Positions 53,601 to 57,565 of a stretch of DNA of 57,565 bases are shown here, piece after piece. The position numbers were made by a program, and so were the translations under genes. The notes below the pieces were generated by a model. The model saw nothing but the letters and a program-made list of their open reading frames with translations, did not search any database and had not been told where the DNA came from. Position 1 is the first letter of the stretch. Each line of letters starts with the position of its first letter. Source of the DNA: an uncultured Bacteroidales bacterium (lineage in GTDB: Bacteria; Bacteroidota; Bacteroidia; Bacteroidales; UBA932); the NCBI GenBank assembly GCA_905234795.1, contig CAJOIQ010000007.1, forward strand, positions 1 through 57,565, in the 5' to 3' direction.

Positions 53601-55937
53601 TTGGGCCGATACCGTAGCTTTGAGCTGGTACATTCCATCGGCCGGAACCTTCAGGGAAAGGACTTCCCCGGAGGCTGTCTCTCCGGAGACGATACTCTTG
53701 CCGGAAGCATCCGACAGCTCATAATTCACGGGCAGCGGGACATTGTTGCCGCTGGCATCCCGGGCCTGAAGCGTCACCTTGAACGCCTGGCTTTCCACCA
53801 CATGCCTCGGCCAGTAACTCCTCCAGGCATAGGGCTGATTTTCGCCTTTCAGGTCATTGACCGCCAGGTCGGTATCGGCCGCCCCATGTACGGTGGCCTC
53901 CACATCCAGACTCTCACCGATGAACAGGCCGGTGTTGAAGTCATGGGTTTCTCCGGTGGCTTCCGTCACGGTAACGTTCACGTGATAGTAGCCTTCCTCT
54001 TTGGCGGGGAAGACCGTCTTGAAGCTGTTGCTCTCCCCTATCGGCACTTCCTGGTCAAAGACATCCGTTCCGTAACAGGACACTTTGACGCGGATGCGGG
54101 CGCCGCTCAGGTTGTGGCCGGAATAGCTCACCAGAGAACCGCTCACGGGCACATCGTCCCCCACCAGATACAGCTGGGTGACGGGGTCGAAGTTCAGGTC
54201 GAAGGTGGGCAGCACGAATTCGTCCACGCGGAACCAGTCGTAGCCCAGGCCCTCGGCCTCCAGCTCGAAGCCGCCGTTGCGCAGCCCAACCGGAAGCGCA
54301 AAACTGCCGGAAACCGCGCCCCAGTCGTTGGTGGTGAGTTCCTGCGTCTCCAGGACATTGTCCTCGCTGTCCCGCAGGATCATCTTCACTTTTCGGCCCT
54401 TCTGTACCTTAAGGCCCTGCGCCGGATCTCCCTTGTAGACGATGGCCTTGAACTGCACGGTGTCTCCGGGATTGTAGGCGCCGCGGTCCTTGTAGATATT
54501 GCAGCGCACTTGGTCGTTATACTCCCTGGCGCCCCATTTGCCGGTGCGGTCCAGGATGATGCTGCGGGATTTGCGGTTCCCGCTCTCGGCCACAACGTTC
54601 CAGGTGGCAGTAGAGCCTTCCAGCTGTTTGACGAAAGCGCTGGGCAGCGGCGTAAAGCCGTCCAGCTTGAGGGTGGAGGTAGCTATTTCCTTGCCGCTCT
54701 TGCTAAGCCGCAGGGTAACGCTCCTCAGCGGAACGCCGGTCTTGTAATCCGTTACATATACGCAGCGTCCGCGGCTGTCCATGCGGGTGGCGATGGACAG
54801 GGTGTACTGTGTGTAAACATCCTCGGCCGATATCTTTCCGTTCTTGGCTTCCAGGGTGTATTCCCCGTCCGGCAGTACGGGTAAATCCAGCAACACGGTA
54901 TCCTGCACAAAGAAAGATGCCGCCGAATTGACCGCATTCCAGGTTTTGAGGGTCTTTTTCTCCTCCCGCAGGGTAACGGTTGCGTTCTTGAGGTTACGGA
55001 AAAGCACCAGGGCTTTCCCGTCCTTGAACTGCACGGACAAATCTCTTCCCGTGAGGGTCTCCATGAGCCCTGTCTGGTAATTGCAGCCCGTCACCAGGGT
55101 TTTGGCATCGCCGGTGTAGCCTTTGCGCTCTTTTTCCAGGGTGGCGGCATCCTGGTACAGGGCCTTGTATTGCTCCTGGCCGGCCTTGGCTTCAATGAGT
55201 TCGTCGTAACGGATTCTCAGAACCTGCGCCCGAGGATACACGGAGAAAGGTTTTCCGGCATACTTGCGGGCCAGGGATTCGTAGGCCTCCTTTTCCTTGG
55301 CATGCTCCTGGGCGGTCCAGTTTTGTCGGCCCAGCTTGAAGTATTCCAGCACGGCCTCGTTGGGGTACACGCCCGCCACCTCGGCCTCAAGAGCCTTGTA
55401 CTGCGGGGCGTCGGTATCATAATTTCGGCCCACCAGGTACCACAGCGCATACTCCTTATCCGTGCGGATGAAAGGTTTTAAGGAACCGTTCAAAAAGCCA
55501 TCCACGCCACGCTGCAGAGCCGGATGGCTGCCTTTAAAGCCATCGGCATTCTCCCGCACATAGTTCCACAGGTCGGTGGAAGAAGCGCTCTTCCAGTTAG
55601 CCATCCACAGGAACGTGACAATGGGCTCCTTGAAAGCGGCCATCTCTTTCTCCAGGTTCTCCCGCAAGGATTCCCGCTGTTTCCAGTCCCTTCTCTGCAC
55701 CGTATTGACATAAGCCGTGGCCGCATCGAAGAAATCCTCCGGAAGATGCCTTGCCATGGCCTCTTCCTTGATGCGCGCCAAAGCGTCGGCCTCCTTTTGC
55801 GGGAGGTCGGCCTTCTGGGCTTTCTCATACTCTTTCCACAGATGGGTCAGCTGATGTCCGTCATTCATGTTCTGGGCAAACAGCGTTGTGGCGCCAGCCA
55901 GCAAAGCCAGCAGTCCGGTTATCAATATGCGTTTCAT
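50670..55937 (-). CDS. alpha-2-macroglobulin family protein lacking the thioester
   Basis: 1755 residues with a normal signal peptide (MKRILITGLLALLAGATTLFAQ) and no lipobox Cys. A roughly 280-residue helical N-terminal region (charged, TPR-like) is typical of the large Bacteroidetes branch. Then come MG domains, with YKDRGAYNPGDTVQFKAIVY near 490 and the bait-region neighbourhood around 870-1000, followed by a helical TED-like part (NADGGFGWFEGM near 1310) and a C-terminal beta-domain. No C-x-E-Q is present where the thioester should be, so it cannot trap proteases covalently. Two hairpin insertions lie in it, near residues 1160 (52401-52464) and 1520 (51319-51380), in opposite orientations. 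It is transcribed after folC with a 31-base gap. Role unknown; export or surface-protein handling is as likely as protease defence. Confidence 0.9.
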   Translation of the reverse strand: MKRILITGLLALLAGATTLFAQNMNDGHQLTHLWKEYEKAQKADLPQKEADALARIKEEAMARHLPEDFFDAATAYVNTVQRRDWKQRESLRENLEKEMAAFKEPIVTFLWMANWKSASSTDLWNYVRENADGFKGSHPALQRGVDGFLNGSLKPFIRTDKEYALWYLVGRNYDTDAPQYKALEAEVAGVYPNEAVLEYFKLGRQNWTAQEHAKEKEAYESLARKYAGKPFSVYPRAQVLRIRYDELIEAKAGQEQYKALYQDAATLEKERKGYTGDAKTLVTGCNYQTGLMETLTGRDLSVQFKDGKALVLFRNLKNATVTLREEKKTLKTWNAVNSAASFFVQDTVLLDLPVLPDGEYTLEAKNGKISAEDVYTQYTLSIATRMDSRGRCVYVTDYKTGVPLRSVTLRLSKSGKEIATSTLKLDGFTPLPSAFVKQLEGSTATWNVVAESGNRKSRSIILDRTGKWGAREYNDQVRCNIYKDRGAYNPGDTVQFKAIVYKGDPAQGLKVQKGRKVKMILRDSEDNVLETQELTTNDWGAVSGSFALPVGLRNGGFELEAEGLGYDWFRVDEFVLPTFDLNFDPVTQLYLVGDDVPVSGSLVSYSGHNLSGARIRVKVSCYGTDVFDQEVPIGESNSFKTVFPAKEEGYYHVNVTVTEATGETHDFNTGLFIGESLDVEATVHGAADTDLAVNDLKGENQPYAWRSYWPRHVVESQAFKVTLQARDASGNNVPLPVNYELSDASGKSIVSGETASGEVLSLKVPADGMYQLKATVSAQNAQGKTVSQNESFYIFSLTPASRTLCPEVKRVFIAGSRNVAAKGAVTARMGTTEGDTWAVVTLYGEKRQVLVHQSVHVKNGSLENLSFPYKDTYPDAVRLQVFYFINGSSVQYNREYRRAKDKYSLPLEFTRFQDKAYPGTEYSFTVKTAPGAEVLVAAWDKSIDAIEENDWPLVNTRDFSVEGVNVSSACGMVGGDRRSVFYVASAGMTRAKSVGNMAVMEEAEYAVADDAIAFQMVEQKPAFGGSPEPVNIREKFSSALTFQPHLRPAKDGTLTFRFSTSDKLSTYYVRVYAHDQQMHNAMDEEEMVVSIPVKVSVLEPRYLYVGDNYNAAVSLSSVADKDISGTLSLQVGSTVQQVSVTVPAGKTVTRYFPVEVTEESVAPEGASAINLATEGGHLSEVTLTAAFRAKEFSDAIRVHVPVYAASQQLTEAHSAVLRAGMDREALLADLRARFVNVPGSAATLKDISVLDMVKDAIPSHVDPKNNDVLSLSEAWYVRLMAARLNGDGRVSAEEGVQPEGVDNLLEKILACRNADGGFGWFEGMKSSPVITAVLLERFAALRDRGFEVPDMTSSVKFLDRNQFGTVQPYWCGWISDEKYMHVRAMYASVPFEEKAVSEAGKKRFSQFAKDAKSYLMPSRKDGRGLQGQILAKARRLLTLRNLQEREGGLALAKAWGLSLWTSAKLKKSIKADTASLLEYAVEHRDGGWYYPNAVMPWRGLLESEAYAHALLCNLLSASLENNAPSVAKKMADAPSGASSSEVANGIRLWLMLQKETQKWDAEPEFIDAITAILDGPDAVLNTRVLALSASYEAPLDQIKASGNGFTVERKFYREGVEIKPGDAVQVGDRITVKYNIWNGENRSFVKVRAGREASLSPVQQLSGHIGYGFIVPFRSGVVWGFTPQGYRNVKAAATEYYFDSYPEEKTTLSEEFYVVRAGTFVAPVTVIESLYAPHYRANSASLPPLRSFVDDGVKH
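51319..51380 (-). repeat. in-frame hairpin insertion M1
   Basis: Arms 51319-51333 and 51366-51380 are inverted repeats matching at 13 of 15 positions (ACGCCCCC is perfect). The 32-base core is 51334-51365; read on the coding strand it holds GCTAAGAAGATGGCCGATGC then TCCCTC. It encodes VAKKMADAPSGAS. Same orientation relative to the gene as P1 and P2. Confidence 0.8.
52401..52464 (+). repeat. in-frame hairpin insertion M2
   Basis: Arms 52401-52416 and 52449-52464 are inverted repeats that differ by two compensating one-base indels; further complementarity (GGTGAC) continues nine bases out. The 32-base core (52417-52448) contains GCTAAATTGATGGCCGATGC then TCCCTC and matches the M1 core at 28 of 32 positions. 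It is inserted in the opposite orientation to the host gene, encoding APEGASAINLATEGG. Confidence 0.8.
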
Positions 55938-55968
55938 AACAATATCTCATTGTTTGAATCTCTCTTTC

Positions 55969-57402
55969 TCAATTATTGTGCCTGCCTGTGAACAGCGGCA
56001 GGGCTTCGGCCACCACAAACGTGCTTCCGCCTATATAGATAAGGGTATCCGGCGTGGCCATCTCCAGGGCTTTTTGCACGGCTTCTGCGACAGAGTCGAC
56101 CAGGAACTCCTGTCCGGGGGCGTGTCCACCCCTGCTCAACTCATACCGTCGGTGAATCTGTTCGGCGGGGAGGGCACGGGGGGTGTCGGGTGTGGTGAAG
56201 AGGTAGGTGGCGCAGCGGGGCATCAGGGGCAGGATGGCGTCCAGGTCTTTGTCGGCCATGATGCCATAGACCACGATGAGGGCGTCATTCTGGCCGGAAC
56301 AGATGCGGGCTTCCAGCTGGGCAAAGTTGTGCCGAAGGGCGTGGGCGTTGTGGCCGATGTCGGCAATGACCGTGGGGCGTTCCTGCAGCCGTTCCCACCG
56401 GCCGTGGAAACCCATGTTGCGGGCAGTGTGGATGATGCCTTGGAGCAGAGCCTCGTCATTGGCCAGGCCGGGATAAACCGGCCGCAGCAAATCGATGGCG
56501 GCCAGCACGGTGCGCAGATTCTTTTCCTGGACATCGGCCTGCAGGTCCATTTTCCGGAGCACCTCGGCGCGACGTTCCCAGAGGCGGGGTTCTGTTTTAT
56601 CGGCAAAAGTGAGCCTGCCGGGGGCCGCCGCCTCAAACACCGGGGCTGTTTCCGCCTGCCACTCCCCTACCAGGGCGGGCACGCCGGCCTTGAAGATCCC
56701 GGCTTTCTCGGCCGCAATCTTGGGCAAGGTGTCTCCCAGCAGGGCCATATGGTCAAAGCCGATGGTGGTGACCACGGTCAAATCCGGCTTCTCCAGGATG
56801 TTGGTGCTGTCCAGGCGTCCGCCCAGGCCCGTTTCAATCACCGCCACATCCACTTTCTGACGGGCGAACCACTTAAATGCCAGGCCGGTGGTGATTTCAA
56901 AGAAGGAGAGCTGGTGCTCTTCTATCCAAGGCATCCATTCCGTTAAGAAGTCAAAGACGTATTCCTTGGGAATAAGACGATGGGATGGACTGACAGAATC
57001 GGACAGGCTAAAATGATGGCCGATGCCTGTCCGATTCTGCCAGCCCATCCCGTCTGCTCCCTCAGGGGTGTCACCCTCCTCAGTCTGTGCCCCCTCCGAA
57101 GTCACTATACGTTCTCTGAAATCGATGAGGTGCGGTGAGGTGAAAAGCCCGGTGCGCAGCCCGCAGGCACTAAGGGCCGAAGCCAGCATATTGGCCACGG
57201 AGCCCTTGCCGTTAGTGCCGGCGATGTGAATGCTGTGAAACTGCCGGGAAGGATGCCCCAGGGCCGCTTCAAAGGCCTGCATCCGCTCCAGCCCGGGTTT
57301 ATAGGCCCCGGCACTGAATCCCTCTTTCTGCACAGAGGGAAAACGGTGAAAAATATCCTGCACCAGCGCCTGATACGCCGCTTCTGTATACTTCAGTACC
57401 AT
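55969..57402 (-). CDS. folC: bifunctional folylpolyglutamate/dihydrofolate synthase
   Basis: 477 residues from the ATG at 57402, chosen because a longer frame upstream crosses the promoter. FolC adds glutamates to folates and usually also makes dihydrofolate. Mur-ligase fold: P-loop HIAGTNGKGSVANMLAS near residue 60, LFTSPHLIDFRERI near 85-98, FEITTGLAF, DVAVIETGLGGRLDSTN with the Mg-binding Glu, GFDHMALLGDTLPKIAAEKAGI, and GHNAHAL in the C-terminal domain (ADIGHNA). An extra stretch of about 40 residues (SEGAQTEEGDTPEGADGMGW onwards) separates FRERIVT from IPKEYVFDF. It is made by a hairpin insertion with 27-base arms. Catalytic motifs are intact. It is followed after 31 bases by the second alpha-2-macroglobulin gene. 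Confidence 0.95.
   Translation of the reverse strand: MVLKYTEAAYQALVQDIFHRFPSVQKEGFSAGAYKPGLERMQAFEAALGHPSRQFHSIHIAGTNGKGSVANMLASALSACGLRTGLFTSPHLIDFRERIVTSEGAQTEEGDTPEGADGMGWQNRTGIGHHFSLSDSVSPSHRLIPKEYVFDFLTEWMPWIEEHQLSFFEITTGLAFKWFARQKVDVAVIETGLGGRLDSTNILEKPDLTVVTTIGFDHMALLGDTLPKIAAEKAGIFKAGVPALVGEWQAETAPVFEAAAPGRLTFADKTEPRLWERRAEVLRKMDLQADVQEKNLRTVLAAIDLLRPVYPGLANDEALLQGIIHTARNMGFHGRWERLQERPTVIADIGHNAHALRHNFAQLEARICSGQNDALIVVYGIMADKDLDAILPLMPRCATYLFTTPDTPRALPAEQIHRRYELSRGGHAPGQEFLVDSVAEAVQKALEMATPDTLIYIGGSTFVVAEALPLFTGRHNN
56982..57051 (+). repeat. in-frame hairpin insertion F in folC
   Basis: Arms 56982-57008 and 57025-57051 are inverted repeats with 25 of 27 matches, both mismatches A/G transitions. 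With the last arm bases the core reads GCTAAAATGATGGCCGATGC, identical to the M1 and M2 cores except for three central bases. Next to it (57056-57090) lie GCTCCCTC and CTCAGTC pieces that also occur in M1/M2, as if an older copy were split. It is opposite in orientation to folC. Confidence 0.82.
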
Positions 57403-57409
57403 AGTAACA

Positions 57410-57417
57410 CAAAGATA
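57410..57417 (-). promoter_or_regulatory. -7 element of folC
   Basis: Minus-strand TATCTTTG ends seven bases before the ATG at 57402, so the folC mRNA probably starts at or next to the start codon. No convincing TTTG is seen 19-20 bases upstream. Confidence 0.5.
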
Positions 57418-57508
57418 CAAAAAAAACGCATGCCTTGGCGCAGGCACCGGTTAAAGCACACTCATGGCCTCGGTAGTTTGACAGCATAATTTTCGATTTT
57501 TTTACTAG

Positions 57509-57532
57509 AAGGCCTTCAAAGGTCTTTTTTTT
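57509..57532 (+). terminator. intrinsic terminator-like hairpin upstream of the next gene
   Basis: AAGGCC (57509-57514) pairs with GGTCTT (57521-57526) with one wobble, followed by eight T. It points rightward although no plus-strand gene ends nearby, so it may end an unseen small RNA. Confidence 0.5.
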
Positions 57533-57547
57533 GTCAATTTTATTTTC

Positions 57548-57555
57548 TATATTTG
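57548..57555 (+). promoter_or_regulatory. -7 element for a gene beyond the right edge
   Basis: TATATTTG matches TAnnTTTG, ten bases from the window end; a TTTG upstream is at a short spacing. A rightward gene probably begins just outside. Confidence 0.35.
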
Positions 57556-57565
57556 TAACACTTAG

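Overview
The window looks like a GC-rich chromosome segment of a member of the order Bacteroidales. Several promoters fit the Bacteroidetes sigma-factor pattern (TTTG, 19-20 bases, then TAnnTTTG). It also carries two type V (FimA/Mfa-like) fimbrial loci, DUF3575 and FimB/Mfa2 families, and lipoproteins with a Cys near residue 17-25. No genus can be named from the sequence alone.

Layout. The left edge (1-215) is the promoter, leader and first bases of a 16S rRNA gene transcribed leftward. Next come a small secreted protein (-), groES-groEL (+) and a CotH-family lipoprotein (-). Fimbrial locus 1 (+, 4378-21687) has an OmpA/DUF3575 protein, a DUF5119 protein, six tandem fimbrillins and three larger subunits that are candidate tip or accessory proteins. 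DUF3737 and PatB/MalY genes follow. Then comes the classic pair of a thioester alpha-2-macroglobulin and penicillin-binding protein 1C, and a decayed antitoxin/PIN-toxin remnant. Fimbrial locus 2 (-, 46163-31635) has an OmpA/DUF3575 protein, two long fimbrillin-like subunits, an Mfa2-like anchor and the same three-gene module as locus 1. Divergent from it is a sensor operon (+, 46332-50330): a TPR histidine kinase, a stand-alone receiver, a kinase-less TPR membrane protein and a small membrane protein. tRNA-Val(TAC) is next. A minus-strand unit of folC and a thioester-less alpha-2-macroglobulin ends the window.

Most unusual signal. Five hairpin-forming insertions lie inside coding sequences of three unrelated genes: pbpC twice, the second alpha-2-macroglobulin twice, and folC once. 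They share a core built around GGCCGATG preceded by an A-rich stretch, occur in both orientations, and each copy is flanked by inverted-repeat arms whose sequence is specific to that locus. None introduces a stop codon. Short palindromic elements inserted in frame are known from Rickettsia (RPE), but a conserved core with locus-specific arms suggests inverted duplication of the target. I do not recognise it as a described element.

Two further repeat families stand out. One is a roughly 90-base 3'-end hairpin element at four gene ends (TTTTTCTCTTGAT paired with ATCAAGAGAAAAA), whose U/A polarity is mostly wrong for an intrinsic terminator. The other is a set of three GC-rich hairpins placed after every second fimbrillin gene in locus 1, plausibly tuning subunit stoichiometry.
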